A stretch of DNA of 64,000 bases from Sinorhizobium saheli (GCF_001651875.1 NZ_LNQB01000102.1:220196-284195); one strand, 5' to 3'; shown: positions 1 to 9,767, counted from the first letter of the stretch. Translations and numbers: made by a program. Notes: a model not told the origin generated them from the sequence alone.

Positions 1-1347
1 CTGAAGGTCGGCAGGTCGGAGGCAGCCCGGCTTGCGACCGTTTCCCACACGGCGTCCCTCGCCGGCAACGACCGCGTCTCCTCGGCCCTCCTCGCCCGCC
101 TCGGCATCGGTCGCGTCGACACGCTGCCGGAGCTTCTCGAGACCCTGAAGCTCCTGCACCTGCATGGCCCCCTCGCCAATGCCGACATTTCCTCGATGAG
201 CTGTTCGGGCGGCGAGGCCTCGCTGATGGCGGATGCCGGCGTCCGGCGCAGGGTCAACTTCCGCCCGCTCAAGGAGGAGCAGCGCCTGCCGCTCAGGGAA
301 AGCCTCGGCGAGATGGTGACGATCGCCAACCCGCTCGACTACCACACCTTCGTCTGGGGCAATCGCGACAAGCAGACGACCGCCTTCGCCGCCATGATGC
401 GGGGCGGCTATGCGCTGAACCTGATCGTGCTGGATTTCCCCCGCCTCGACCGCTGCGACGCCGCCGACTGGGTGACGACCTGCGATGCGGTCATCGATGC
501 GGCAAGGGCGACCGGCGCCAGCGCCGGCATCGTCGCGAGCCTCGGCGAAAACATGCCGGAGGAAACCGCCCTCTCCCTGATGAAGGCTGGCGTCGTTCCC
601 TTCTTCGGCATCGACGAAGCGCTTGCCGCCGCCGAAACCGCGGCCGCGATCGGCTCGGCCTGGGCACGGCCGGTCCCGCCGCCCCTCCTCCGCACGCGAC
701 CGGAAGAGTCAGAGGTGGTGACGCTGACGGAGGCGGAGGCCAAGGCGGAACTCGCCCGGGCCGGGATAGTCGTCCCGGAGGGCCGGACCGCCACGACCGC
801 AGAAGCGGCCGCGGATGCCGCCGAAGTGCTCGACTTTCCCGTGGTGCTCAAGGGCCTCGGCGTCGCCCATAAGACGGAAGCGGGCGCGGTCAAGCTCGGC
901 CTTGGAAGCCGTGAAGACGTGCGCGCAGCCGCAGAGGCGATGGCGTCCGTCGCCCGCGGCTATCTTGTCGAGAGGATGATCCCGCAGCCCGTTGCGGAAC
1001 TCATCGTCGGCGCCAGGCGCGATCCTGTCGCCGGCCCGGTGCTGACGATCGGCGCGGGCGGAGTTCTCGTCGAATTGCTCGACGATGCAGCAATCCTGAC
1101 GTTGCCCGCGACCGAAGAGGCAATTCGCGAGGCGATCGCCGGCCTCAAGGCCGGCAGGCTGCTGGACGGGTACCGCGGCCGCCCGAAGGGCGATGTGGCC
1201 GCGCTCGCGGACATTGTCGCTGCCGCGGCATCCTATGTCGTTGCAAACGCTTCCAAACTCGAAGAACTCGATATCAATCCTATAATGGTGTTGCCGGAAG
1301 GCCATGGAGCCGTTGCCGCCGATGCCTTGATCCGCCGGAGGAAATGA
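1..1347 (+). CDS. Acyl-CoA synthetase (NDP-forming), 5' truncated by window edge
   Basis: The frame is open from base 1 without a start, so the N-terminus lies outside the window; 448 residues are visible. The first part matches the ligase/CoA-binding domains of the acetate-CoA ligase (ADP-forming)/succinyl-CoA synthetase-like family. From about visible residue 240 there is an ATP-grasp domain with the motif FPVVLKGLGVAHKTEAGAVK and a C-terminal ELDINPIMV segment, both typical of these enzymes. The family forms acyl-CoA from an organic acid, CoA and ATP, giving ADP or AMP. The stop overlaps the caiD start by 4 bases, so the two are co-translated, and I infer that the ligase supplies the CoA ester for CaiD. 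The substrate cannot be read from sequence. Confidence 0.85.
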   Translation: MKVGRSEAARLATVSHTASLAGNDRVSSALLARLGIGRVDTLPELLETLKLLHLHGPLANADISSMSCSGGEASLMADAGVRRRVNFRPLKEEQRLPLRESLGEMVTIANPLDYHTFVWGNRDKQTTAFAAMMRGGYALNLIVLDFPRLDRCDAADWVTTCDAVIDAARATGASAGIVASLGENMPEETALSLMKAGVVPFFGIDEALAAAETAAAIGSAWARPVPPPLLRTRPEESEVVTLTEAEAKAELARAGIVVPEGRTATTAEAAADAAEVLDFPVVLKGLGVAHKTEAGAVKLGLGSREDVRAAAEAMASVARGYLVERMIPQPVAELIVGARRDPVAGPVLTIGAGGVLVELLDDAAILTLPATEEAIREAIAGLKAGRLLDGYRGRPKGDVAALADIVAAAASYVVANASKLEELDINPIMVLPEGHGAVAADALIRRRK

Positions 1348-2135
1348 CGCCTATGACCGGACCGATCCGCACACATCGCGAAGGCGGCATTCTCGAGGTC
1401 ACGATCGACCGGCCGAAGGCCAACGCCATCGACCTGAAGACCAGCCGGCTAATGGGCGAAATCTTCCGTGATTTCCGCGACGACCCGGAGCTTCGGGTTG
1501 CGATCGTCACCGGTGCCGGCGAGAAATTCTTTTGCCCCGGCTGGGACCTCAAGGCGGCGGCGGAGGGCGATCCCGTCGATGGCGACTATGGCGTCGGCGG
1601 CTTCGGCGGCATGCAGGAGCTGCGCGACCTCAACAAGCCGATCATAGCCGCCGTCAACGGCATCTGCTGCGGCGGCGGGCTGGAAATCGCGCTCTCGGCC
1701 GACCTCATCCTCGCCGCCGAGCATGCGACCTTCGCGCTTCCGGAGATCCGCTCGGGCACGCTCGCCGATGCCGCCTCGATCAAGCTGCCGAAGCGCATCC
1801 CCTACCACATCGCCATGGATATGCTGCTGACGGGTCGCTGGCTCGACGCGGTCGAGGCCAACCGCTGGGGTTTCGTCAACGAGATCCTGCCGGCCGAACG
1901 GCTGATGGAGCGCGCATGGGAACGCGCCCGCCTGCTCGAAAGCGGACCGCCGCTCGTCTACGCCGCCATCAAGGAAGTGGTGCGTGAGGCCGAGAGCCGT
2001 GATTTCCAGACGACGATGAACAGGGTGACCCGTCGGCAGTTCAGGACTGTCGACACGCTTTATTCGAGCGAGGACCAGCTGGAGGGCGCGCGAGCCTTCG
2101 CTGAAAAGCGCGAGCCCGTCTGGAAGGGACGGTGA
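1344..2135 (+). CDS. caiD: Crotonobetainyl-CoA hydratase (CaiD-like enoyl-CoA hydratase)
   Basis: This 263-residue crotonase-fold protein resembles Escherichia coli CaiD nearly end to end as I recall it: DRPKANAID near the N-terminus, GAGEKFF.GWDLKAAAEG in the middle and the C-terminal AFAEKREPVWKGR. Two glutamates that match the CaiD catalytic pair are present, in GGGLEIALSAD and in FALPEIRSG. CaiD interconverts crotonobetainyl-CoA and carnitinyl-CoA in the cytoplasm. Its start overlaps the stop of the upstream CoA ligase gene (ATGA); an alternative ATG lies 9 bases downstream. The neighbour could activate carnitine or crotonobetaine. No CaiB-type CoA-transferase is visible here. Confidence 0.85.
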   Translation: MTPMTGPIRTHREGGILEVTIDRPKANAIDLKTSRLMGEIFRDFRDDPELRVAIVTGAGEKFFCPGWDLKAAAEGDPVDGDYGVGGFGGMQELRDLNKPIIAAVNGICCGGGLEIALSADLILAAEHATFALPEIRSGTLADAASIKLPKRIPYHIAMDMLLTGRWLDAVEANRWGFVNEILPAERLMERAWERARLLESGPPLVYAAIKEVVREAESRDFQTTMNRVTRRQFRTVDTLYSSEDQLEGARAFAEKREPVWKGR

Positions 2136-2473
2136 GATGGGGGCCGCTCCACGGCCCCGCGGAAAGGTCTTTGAGCCGGGTGGAACCGGCATCCGAGCGT
2201 GGTGCGCGGCGGCCGTCGGCGCGCGCGTCGAGGTCGGACATCCATAGGCTATGCTTATGAAAAAGATCGTTATTTAGGGCGTTACAAGCCGGGTCCAAAC
2301 GGCTAGCCTTATGGATCAGGATGGCGGCGGACGCCGAAGAAGGAGGAGGTCAAGACGGCAGGATTAATCGGGGCAGCAGCCCGAAGTCAGGGCCATCGCG
2401 CGCGGTGGCGGTACGCGAACACTCTACCAATCACAATGAACGGCGAATGCCGATTAACGAAGGGAACAGGGGA
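2136..2473. other. Intergenic region upstream of the peptide-type ABC operon
   Basis: This 338-base gap lies between caiD and the substrate-binding protein gene. Its centre (about 2240-2310) is more AT-rich than its surroundings and probably contains the promoter of the ABC operon, but I see no clear -35/-10 pair. No RNA gene or convincing ORF was found. A longer upstream extension of the next frame exists, but the ATG at 2474 is preceded by a purine-rich AGGGAACAGGGGA and leads straight into a Tat signal. Confidence 0.4.
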
Positions 2474-4063
2474 ATGAGCGATTACAAGGACTATCTGACA
2501 CGGCAGGTCATGCTGGGCAAAATGAACCGGCGGGAGTTTCTCGGGCGCGCGGCCGCCTTCGGCATTGCCGCATCGGCCGCGAACACGCTGTTTGCGGCAA
2601 GCGCCGCGGCGCAGGAGCCGAAGCGCGGCGGGCACCTGAAGCTCGGCCTCGAAGGCGCGGCCGCAACCGATTCGCGCGATCCGGCAAAGGCCCTCTCGCA
2701 ATTCCTGTTCGTCGTCGTTCGGACCTGGGGCGATCTCCTCGTGGAGAGCCATCCGACGACCGGCGCGCCCGTGCCGGCGCTTGCCGAATCCTGGGAGCCT
2801 TCAACCGACGCGGCCACCTGGACCTTCACGATCCGCAAGGGCGTCAAGTTCCATGACGGCAAGGAACTGACCGTCGAGGACGTCGTCAAGACGCTGCAAC
2901 GTCACACCGACGACAAGTCGGAGTCGGGCGCCCTCGGCGTCATGAAATCCATCAAGGAAATCAAGGCCGATGGCGGCAAGCTCGTGCTGACCTTGACGGA
3001 AGGCAATGCCGACCTGCCGCTGCTGCTTTCGGACTACCACCTCGTCATCCAGCCGAACGGCGGCATGGACAACCCGGACGCCATGATCGGCACCGGCCCC
3101 TACAAGGTCGCGAGCTTCGAACCGGGCGTGCGCGCCACTTTCGAGAGGAACCCGGACGATTGGCGCACGGATCGAGGTTATGTGGATTCGATCGAACTGA
3201 TCGCCATGAACGACGCGACGGCGCGCATCGCGGCGCTTTCCTCCGGCCAGGTGCACTTCATCAACCGTGTCGACCCCAAGACGGTGAACCTGTTGAAGCG
3301 CGCGCCGACCGTGGAAATCCTCAACACCTCCGGCCGCGGTCACTACGTCTTCATCATGCATTGCAACACCGCGCCGTTCGACAACAACGATCTGAGGATG
3401 GCGCTGAAACTGGCGATGGATCGCGAGACCATGGTCCAGCGCATCCTCGGCGGCTACGGCAAGGTCGGCAATGATTTCCCGATCAACGACACCTACGCCC
3501 TCTTCCCGGAGGGCATCGAGCAGCGCGTCTATGATCCGGACAAGGCCGCCTTCCACTACAAGAAGTCCGGACACAGCGGACCGGTACTGTTGCGCACCTC
3601 CGACGTCGCCTTCCCGGGCGCGGTTGATGCAGCCGTTCTCTACCAGGAGAGCGCCAAGAAGGCCGGCATCGAGATCGAGGTCAAGCGCGAGCCGGGCGAC
3701 GGCTACTGGACCAATGTCTGGAACGTCCAGCCGTTCTGCACCTCCTACTGGGGCGGCCGTCCGACGCAGGACCAGATGTACTCGACGGCCTATCTGTCGA
3801 ACGCCGACTGGAACGACACCCGCTTCCAGCGTGAGGACTTCGACAAGCTCCTGCTCGAGGCCCGCTCCGAGCTCGACGAGGCCAAGCGCAAGGACATGTA
3901 CCGTACCCTGGCGACGATGGTGCGCGACGAAGGCGGGCTGATCCTGCCGATGTTCAACGATTTCGTGAACGCTTCCACCAAGCAGGTGAAGGGCTATGTC
4001 CACGACATCGGCAACGACATGTCGAACGGCTATGTCGCAACCCGGGTGTGGCTGGACGCATGA
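2474..4063 (+). CDS. Peptide/opine-type ABC transporter substrate-binding protein (family 5)
   Basis: The product has 529 residues from the ATG at 2474. It opens with a twin-arginine signal (NRREFLGR at residues 18-25, then an Ala-rich stretch ending near AAAQEP), so it should be exported folded to the periplasm. The mature part has the SBP_bac_5 pattern: LAESWEPSTDAATWTFTIRK, KFHDGKELTVEDVV, and GTGPYKVASFEPG. Family members bind di/oligopeptides, opines, nickel or glycosides; the ligand here is unknown. It overlaps the first permease gene by 4 bases and is the first gene of a four-gene importer operon. A longer start at 2321 is less likely because it would bury the Tat signal. Confidence 0.9.
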   Translation: MSDYKDYLTRQVMLGKMNRREFLGRAAAFGIAASAANTLFAASAAAQEPKRGGHLKLGLEGAAATDSRDPAKALSQFLFVVVRTWGDLLVESHPTTGAPVPALAESWEPSTDAATWTFTIRKGVKFHDGKELTVEDVVKTLQRHTDDKSESGALGVMKSIKEIKADGGKLVLTLTEGNADLPLLLSDYHLVIQPNGGMDNPDAMIGTGPYKVASFEPGVRATFERNPDDWRTDRGYVDSIELIAMNDATARIAALSSGQVHFINRVDPKTVNLLKRAPTVEILNTSGRGHYVFIMHCNTAPFDNNDLRMALKLAMDRETMVQRILGGYGKVGNDFPINDTYALFPEGIEQRVYDPDKAAFHYKKSGHSGPVLLRTSDVAFPGAVDAAVLYQESAKKAGIEIEVKREPGDGYWTNVWNVQPFCTSYWGGRPTQDQMYSTAYLSNADWNDTRFQREDFDKLLLEARSELDEAKRKDMYRTLATMVRDEGGLILPMFNDFVNASTKQVKGYVHDIGNDMSNGYVATRVWLDA

Positions 4064-5178
4064 CGATGGAAAGCGGACCGATCACTGGTCCGGTTCTGAC
4101 GGATGCGGCCGCGGGGGAGACGCCCCTGCGGCCCGCCGATCTTTCCGGAGTACCAGCAAAACCCAACCCCGCCGTCGCCACGGGCGAGATCGGCGGCACG
4201 TTCTGGCGGCGTTTCATCTTCCGCCGCCCTCTCGCGGCGCTGATCCTGCAGCGCCTCGGCTTGAGCGTCGGCCTGCTTTTCGCGGTGTCGCTGATGATCT
4301 TCGGCGGCATCGAAGCGCTGCCCGGCGATTTCGCCACCACCTATCTCGGCCAGTCGGCGACGCCTCAGGCGGTCGAGAACATCCGCCGGGATCTCGGCCT
4401 CGACCGGCCATGGAGCGAACGCTATCTCGACTGGCTCGGCGGAGCCGTGCAGGGTGACTTCGGCACCTCCTGGGCAAGCAAGAACTCGGTCAGCGAGCAG
4501 ATCGGCAACCGGCTCGGCAATTCGCTGTTCCTCGCCTTCTTCGCCGCGCTCATCTCGGTGCCGCTTGCCGTCGGTCTCGGCATGCTCGCGGTCCAGTTTC
4601 GCAACCGCATGCCGGACAAGATCATCAACGTGATTTCGCTGGCGGCGATCTCGCTGCCGGAATTCTTCATCGGCTACCTGTTGATCATGTTCTTCGCCGT
4701 CAAATGGGGCGTCGCCACCTTCCCGGCGACGGTCTACGACAGCATGAGCTTCGCCGAGCGCCTGTCGGCAATCGCCCTTCCCGTCGCCACCCTCGTGCTG
4801 GTCGTTCTCGCCCACATGATGCGCATGACGCGGGCGGCGATCCTCAACGTCATGTCCTCCGCTTACGTCGAGACCGCCGAACTCAAGGGCCTAGGCACCT
4901 TCCGCATCATCGCCCGCCATGCGGCTCCCAACGCCGTGGCGCCGGTGATCAACGTCATCGCACTCAACCTCGCCTATCTCGTCGTCGGCGTCGTCGTCGT
5001 GGAAGTCGTCTTCGTCTATCCCGGCATGGGGCAATATATGGTGGATGCGGTGACCGTGCGCGACATGCCCGTCGTGCAGGCCTGCGGCCTGATCTTCGCG
5101 GCCTTCTACATCTTTCTCAACATGGCGGCCGACATTCTCGCCATTCTCGCCAACCCGAGACTGAGGCACCCGCGATGA
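4060..5178 (+). CDS. ABC transporter permease, DppB-type
   Basis: This 372-residue integral membrane protein has the DppB/OppB layout: an N-terminal membrane helix around LGLSVGLLFAVSLMIFGGIE, a periplasmic segment, then five more hydrophobic helices. The inner-membrane permease loop is seen at SSAYVETAELKGLG, the EAA motif that contacts the ATPase. The N-terminal ~50 residues before the first helix are polar and longer than usual. The ATG overlaps the stop of the binding-protein gene (ATGA), and the end overlaps the next permease in the same way, so the operon is translationally coupled. Confidence 0.9.
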   Translation: MTMESGPITGPVLTDAAAGETPLRPADLSGVPAKPNPAVATGEIGGTFWRRFIFRRPLAALILQRLGLSVGLLFAVSLMIFGGIEALPGDFATTYLGQSATPQAVENIRRDLGLDRPWSERYLDWLGGAVQGDFGTSWASKNSVSEQIGNRLGNSLFLAFFAALISVPLAVGLGMLAVQFRNRMPDKIINVISLAAISLPEFFIGYLLIMFFAVKWGVATFPATVYDSMSFAERLSAIALPVATLVLVVLAHMMRMTRAAILNVMSSAYVETAELKGLGTFRIIARHAAPNAVAPVINVIALNLAYLVVGVVVVEVVFVYPGMGQYMVDAVTVRDMPVVQACGLIFAAFYIFLNMAADILAILANPRLRHPR

Positions 5179-6002
5179 ATCTTCGATCTATCCCCCTCAG
5201 CGCCTGGGTCGGCATCATCGGCATTGCAATCGCCGCCCTCTGCGCCATCTTCGCCCCGGTCATCGCTCCCTTCGGCGAGCGGGACGTCGTCGGCGAAATC
5301 TGGGCGCCGGCCGGCGGCGACTTCCTGCTCGGCACCGACAATCTCGGGCGCGACCTGCTCTCGCGCCTGATCTACGGTGCCCGCACGACGATCTTCGTCG
5401 CGCTGGCGGCAACCCTGATCTCCTTCGCGCTCGGCATGATCCTGAGCTTCACCGCAGCCGTGACCGGCGGCTTCGTCGACCAGCTCTTCTCGCGCTTCAA
5501 CGACCTGATGATGGCCGTTCCGACGCTGATTTTCGCGCTGGTCGTTCTCGCCGTGCTGCCGCAGCATCTGTGGATCCTGATCCTCGTCATGGCGGTGCTC
5601 GACTCCACCCGCGTCTTCCGCATCGGCCGCGCCGTCGCGCTCGACGTGGCGGTGATGGAATTCGTCGAGGCGGCGCGGCTGCGTGGCGAAGGCTCGCTGT
5701 GGATCATCTTCCGGGAGATCCTGCCGAACACGCTGTCGCCGCTGCTTGCCGAATTCGGCCTGCGCTTCGCCTTCTCGATCCTGTTCCTCTCCACCCTTTC
5801 CTTCCTCGGCCTCGGCATCCAGCCGCCGGCCGCTGACTGGGGCGGCATGGTCAAGGACAACAAGGACGGCATCATCTTCGGCATCTCCGCCGCGCTCGTT
5901 CCGGGCGCGGCGATCGCCGCCCTCGCCATCTGCGTCAATCTCGTCGTCGACTGGCTGATGAAGCGCACTTCGAGCCTGAAGGGAGGACGCGGCGATGCCT
6001 GA
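5175..6002 (+). CDS. ABC transporter permease, DppC-type
   Basis: The product is a 275-residue inner-membrane permease partner of the preceding gene. It shows the DppC family signatures: LLGTDNLGRDLLSRLIYGAR in the N-terminal third, a first helix at WVGIIGIAIAALCAIFAP, and the EAA loop MEFVEAARLRGEGS. The N-terminal cytoplasmic domain found in many DppC proteins is short here. The start at 5175 overlaps the upstream stop, and the gene runs 8 bases into the ATPase gene. It forms the heteromeric membrane channel of the importer. Confidence 0.9.
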   Translation: MNLRSIPLSAWVGIIGIAIAALCAIFAPVIAPFGERDVVGEIWAPAGGDFLLGTDNLGRDLLSRLIYGARTTIFVALAATLISFALGMILSFTAAVTGGFVDQLFSRFNDLMMAVPTLIFALVVLAVLPQHLWILILVMAVLDSTRVFRIGRAVALDVAVMEFVEAARLRGEGSLWIIFREILPNTLSPLLAEFGLRFAFSILFLSTLSFLGLGIQPPAADWGGMVKDNKDGIIFGISAALVPGAAIAALAICVNLVVDWLMKRTSSLKGGRGDA

Positions 6003-7626
6003 GCTGCTATCCGTCAAGAACCTGAAGATTGAGGCGACGAGCTATCCGCCGGGTGAGCCGCCGAAGGTGGTGACACTGGTCGAGGGCGTCTCGTTCGATC
6101 TCGAGAAGGGCAAGGTCCTCGGCCTCATCGGCGAGTCCGGCGCCGGCAAGTCGACGATCGGCCTTTCGGCGCTCGCTTATGGCCGCGGCGGATGCCGCAT
6201 CACCGGCGGCGAGGTGCTGCTCAATGGCAAGGACATCCTGAAGCTCGACCGTTCCGGCATCAATGCCGTCCGCGGCTGCCATGTCTGCTATGTCGCCCAA
6301 TCGGCTGCGGCCGCCTTCAACCCCGCCCACAAGCTCGGCGACCAGGTGATCGAGGCTTCGCTCCGTCACGGGCTCATGACGCGCGAGGAAGCGAGGAAGC
6401 GGGCGCTCTACCTCTTCCGGGTCCTCGGCCTTCCCGATCCGGAAACCTTCGGCGATCGCTATCCGCACCAGGTTTCGGGCGGGCAGTTGCAGCGCGCCAT
6501 GACCGCCATGGCGCTCTGCCCCAATCCCGAACTGATCGTCTTCGACGAGCCGACGACAGCCCTCGACGTGACGACGCAGATCGACGTTCTGGCGGCGATC
6601 AAGCACGCGATCGAGGAGACGCATACGGCGGCGCTCTATATCACCCACGACCTCGCCGTGGTCGCCCAGATCTCCGACGACATCATGGTGCTCCGCCACG
6701 GCAAGACCGTGGAATACGGCACGACCAAGCAGGTGATCGAGGCGCCGAAGGAGGACTATACCCGCGCGCTCGTCAGCGTCCGCCAGACCAGGCGCGACGA
6801 AGCCGCGGACCAGTCCGGCACGCTCCTCGAGATCGAGCACGTCCATGCCGCCTACGGCAACGGCTTCAAGGTCCTGCACGACGTCTCGATGCACCTGCCG
6901 AAGGGCCAGACGCTGGCGATCGTCGGCGAATCCGGCTCCGGCAAGTCGACCCTTGCGCGCGTCATCACCGGCCTCCTGCCGCCGACGGAAGGCCGGATCA
7001 CCTTCGACGGCACGGAACTGCCGAAGGCGCTCAAGGGGCGGACGCACGAGCACCTGCGTCGCATCCAGATGATCTACCAGATGGCGGATACGGCGATGAA
7101 CCCGCGCCAGACGGTCAGGAACATCGTCGGCCGGCCCCTTTCCTTCTATTTCGGCATGCATGGCGCTCAGAAGACCGAGCGCGTCAAGGAGCTGCTCGAC
7201 CAGATCGAAATGGGGTCGCGCTTCCTCGACCGCTACCCGGCCGAGCTTTCCGGCGGACAGAAGCAGCGCGTGGCGATCGCCCGGGCGCTTGCCGCGAAGC
7301 CCGAGCTCATCCTCTGCGACGAGCCGACCTCCGCCCTCGATCCGCTGGTCGCCGAAGGCATCCTGAATCTGCTTCTGAAGCTTCAGGAGGAAACCGCTGT
7401 TTCCTATGTCTTTATCACGCACGACATCGCCATCGTCAGGGCGATCGCCGACTCGGTCGCGGTGATGCATCGCGGGCGGCTCGTGCGCTTCGGCCCGAAA
7501 TCGAAGGTGCTCTCGCCGCCCTTCGACGACTACACCGACCTTTTGTTGAAGTCGGTGCCGGAAATGGAGATCGGCTGGCTCGAAAAGGTGCTGAAGACCC
7601 GCCGGATGGCAAGCGCCGGAAACTGA
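5995..7626 (+). CDS. Fused dipeptide/opine ABC ATPase (DppD-DppF in one chain)
   Basis: A single 543-residue chain carries two complete ABC ATPase domains. Domain one (about residues 1-260) has Walker A GESGAGKSTI, signature VSGGQLQRAM and Walker B LIVFDEPTTALD. Domain two (about 275-535) has GESGSGKSTL, LSGGQKQRVAI and LILCDEPTSALD. In enteric systems these are the separate DppD and DppF proteins; the fusion fixes a 1:1 ratio. It energises the upstream permease pair from the cytoplasmic side. It overlaps the preceding gene and is followed by a hairpin, so it probably ends the transporter operon. Confidence 0.92.
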   Translation: MPELLSVKNLKIEATSYPPGEPPKVVTLVEGVSFDLEKGKVLGLIGESGAGKSTIGLSALAYGRGGCRITGGEVLLNGKDILKLDRSGINAVRGCHVCYVAQSAAAAFNPAHKLGDQVIEASLRHGLMTREEARKRALYLFRVLGLPDPETFGDRYPHQVSGGQLQRAMTAMALCPNPELIVFDEPTTALDVTTQIDVLAAIKHAIEETHTAALYITHDLAVVAQISDDIMVLRHGKTVEYGTTKQVIEAPKEDYTRALVSVRQTRRDEAADQSGTLLEIEHVHAAYGNGFKVLHDVSMHLPKGQTLAIVGESGSGKSTLARVITGLLPPTEGRITFDGTELPKALKGRTHEHLRRIQMIYQMADTAMNPRQTVRNIVGRPLSFYFGMHGAQKTERVKELLDQIEMGSRFLDRYPAELSGGQKQRVAIARALAAKPELILCDEPTSALDPLVAEGILNLLLKLQEETAVSYVFITHDIAIVRAIADSVAVMHRGRLVRFGPKSKVLSPPFDDYTDLLLKSVPEMEIGWLEKVLKTRRMASAGN

Positions 7627-7634
7627 GATCGCGG

Positions 7635-7654
7635 GGCCCGATGAAAATCGGGCC
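7635..7654 (+). terminator. Hairpin after the ABC operon
   Basis: A perfect 8-bp stem GGCCCGAT / ATCGGGCC with a GAAA tetraloop lies 8 bases after the stop of the fused ATPase gene. It is followed by a C/T-rich stretch but no strict U-run, so it may be a weak terminator or an mRNA-stabilising hairpin before the hydrolase gene. Confidence 0.5.
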
Positions 7655-7717
7655 TCCTTCCGCTTCAACCCGCTACAATCAATCTGCCGGCGAAGAAGAA
7701 TTCGCGAGGGAGGCGAG

Positions 7718-9715
7718 ATGGTCGACCGCAGCTTCACCGTCATCGAAAACGAATGGATCCCGCTCAAGGACGGGACCCGGCTTGCCGCGCGCATCTGGAT
7801 GCCGGAAGGAACCGAGCAGAGCCCCGTACCGGCCGTGCTCGAATACCTGCCCTACCGCAAGCGCGACGGGACCTCTGCCCGGGACGAATCCACCTACCCC
7901 GTCTTCGCGGCGGCCGGCATCGCCGGCGTGCGCGTCGACATCCGCGGCTCCGGCGAATCGGAAGGCGTGATCGACGGCGAATATACGCCGCGCGAACTTT
8001 CCGACGGCTGCGAGATCATCGAATGGATCGCCGCACAGCCGTGGTCGAACGGCAAGGTCGGCATGATGGGCATCTCCTGGGGCGGCTTCAACTGCCTGCA
8101 GGTGGCTGCGCTGAAACCGCCGGCGCTGAAGGCGGTCATCTCCATCGCCTCGACCGTCGACCGCTATAATGACGACATCCATTACAAGAACGGCTGCCAT
8201 CTCTCGGCGCAGCTTTCCTGGGCTGCCACCATGCTCGCCTACCAGTCGCGCTCGCCCGATCCGGAGCTCGTCGGCGAAGGCTGGAGGGAGATGTGGCTGG
8301 AACGGCTCGAGAACGAACCGTTCTTCCTGGAGGAATGGCTGGAACATCAGCGCCGCGACGATTTCTGGCGCCACGGTTCGATTTGCGAGGACTTCGACGG
8401 CTTCCCTGTCCCTGCCCTCGTTATTGCCGGCTGGGCCGACGGCTACCGCAATACGCCGATCAAGGCCGTCGAGGGCCTGGGCAGCAGGGCCAAGGCACTG
8501 ATCGGGCCCTGGGTCCACAAGTATCCGCATTTCGCCTGGCCGAAACCGCGGGCGGACTTCCACAGCGAAGCGATCCGCTGGTGGAACCGGTGGCTGCGCG
8601 ACGAGCTGAACGATGCCGAGAAGCTGCCGCAGATGCGCGCCTATATCCTCGACGGGCCGAGGCCGGCGCTCCGGCGCGAAGCAGACCCGGGCCGCTGGGT
8701 CGCCAAGGACGCCTGGACCCCGCCCGCAATGCAGACCCTCGCCGTTGCGGGCGACGGCAGCCTTATTGCAGCGGGCTCCGCCGCGAAGGGGATCGGTGAC
8801 GTCTATCTCCGCTCGCCGCTCGACACCGGCACCGCCGCCGGCGAATATTTCACGCTGAAGCCGGACGCCGAAATGGCCGGCGACCAGCGCATCGATGACG
8901 CCGGCTCCCTCGTCTTCCAAACGCATCCCCTGCTCGAAGCAGAGGACTATCTCGGCCAGCCGGTTCTGACCCTCGATGTCGCCTGCGGTGCCGAGACCGC
9001 CAACCTCGTCGCGCGCCTCGTCGATGTCCACCCGGACGGCACGGCGACCCGCGTCGCCTTCGGCGTCCTCAACCTCGCGCACCGCAACGGCAATGCCAAG
9101 CCGGCACCGATGCAGAAGAACCACAAGACGCGCGTCACCCTGGTGCTCGACGCCTGCGGCTATCGCTTCCGCGCCGGCCACCGCATCCGCCTGTCGCTGT
9201 CGACATCCTACTGGCCGATGATCCTGCCGCCGCCGAACGATCCCGGCCTCACGATCGACACCGCCACGCTGTTCCTGTCGCTGCCGCTTCTCGGCGACCA
9301 CCGCGAAATCGTCGTGCCGCGGCCGGCCAATCCGGATCCGCTGCCCAGCTACATAGAGCATTCGCCGGCGAAAACGCGCCGCAGCGTCGAGCGCGACATG
9401 ACGAAGGGCGTGACGCATTACCGGATCTACGAGGACACCGGCCTCGTCGAGCACCCCGAAACCGGCAACGCGACGCAGGACATCCGTGATGAAACCTGGT
9501 CGATCAAGCCCGATGATCCGCATTCGATGACGGGCGTTTCGACCTGGACCTGCATCGCCAGACGCGGCGAGCAGTCCCTCCGGACGATCGCAACCTCCCG
9601 CCTTAGCTGCACGGAAACGGAATGGATCACCGCGGCCAAGGTCGAGGCCTTCGAGGGTGAGGAGAAGATTTTCGAGAAGATTTTCGAGAAGCGGATCGGG
9701 CGGGACTTCATGTGA
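7718..9715 (+). CDS. CocE/NonD-family serine hydrolase (X-Pro dipeptidyl-peptidase-like)
   Basis: The 665-residue protein has the N-terminal alpha/beta-hydrolase fold of the CocE/X-Pro dipeptidyl-peptidase S15 family, with the nucleophile motif GISWGG (Ser120) and VRVDIRGSGESEG upstream. The C-terminal half (about 400-660) is the jelly-roll beta domain of this family, including RFRAGHRIRLSLSTSYWP. Members cleave esters, beta-lactam side chains or peptides. No signal peptide is seen, so it is probably cytoplasmic. It lies 91 bases after the ABC operon in the same direction and may process the imported compound. A strong GAGGCGAG precedes the ATG. Confidence 0.85.
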   Translation: MVDRSFTVIENEWIPLKDGTRLAARIWMPEGTEQSPVPAVLEYLPYRKRDGTSARDESTYPVFAAAGIAGVRVDIRGSGESEGVIDGEYTPRELSDGCEIIEWIAAQPWSNGKVGMMGISWGGFNCLQVAALKPPALKAVISIASTVDRYNDDIHYKNGCHLSAQLSWAATMLAYQSRSPDPELVGEGWREMWLERLENEPFFLEEWLEHQRRDDFWRHGSICEDFDGFPVPALVIAGWADGYRNTPIKAVEGLGSRAKALIGPWVHKYPHFAWPKPRADFHSEAIRWWNRWLRDELNDAEKLPQMRAYILDGPRPALRREADPGRWVAKDAWTPPAMQTLAVAGDGSLIAAGSAAKGIGDVYLRSPLDTGTAAGEYFTLKPDAEMAGDQRIDDAGSLVFQTHPLLEAEDYLGQPVLTLDVACGAETANLVARLVDVHPDGTATRVAFGVLNLAHRNGNAKPAPMQKNHKTRVTLVLDACGYRFRAGHRIRLSLSTSYWPMILPPPNDPGLTIDTATLFLSLPLLGDHREIVVPRPANPDPLPSYIEHSPAKTRRSVERDMTKGVTHYRIYEDTGLVEHPETGNATQDIRDETWSIKPDDPHSMTGVSTWTCIARRGEQSLRTIATSRLSCTETEWITAAKVEAFEGEEKIFEKIFEKRIGRDFM

Positions 9716-9767
9716 ATTGGGTGAGCCGGCGCCCCTGATCCCGCTGCCGCTCGTTCACGGTCGCCTT

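Noticed and set aside
7679..9523. Long minus-strand open frame opposite the CocE-type hydrolase
   Set aside because: High-GC third-position bias commonly opens this antisense frame; the plus-strand protein has clear catalytic motifs.
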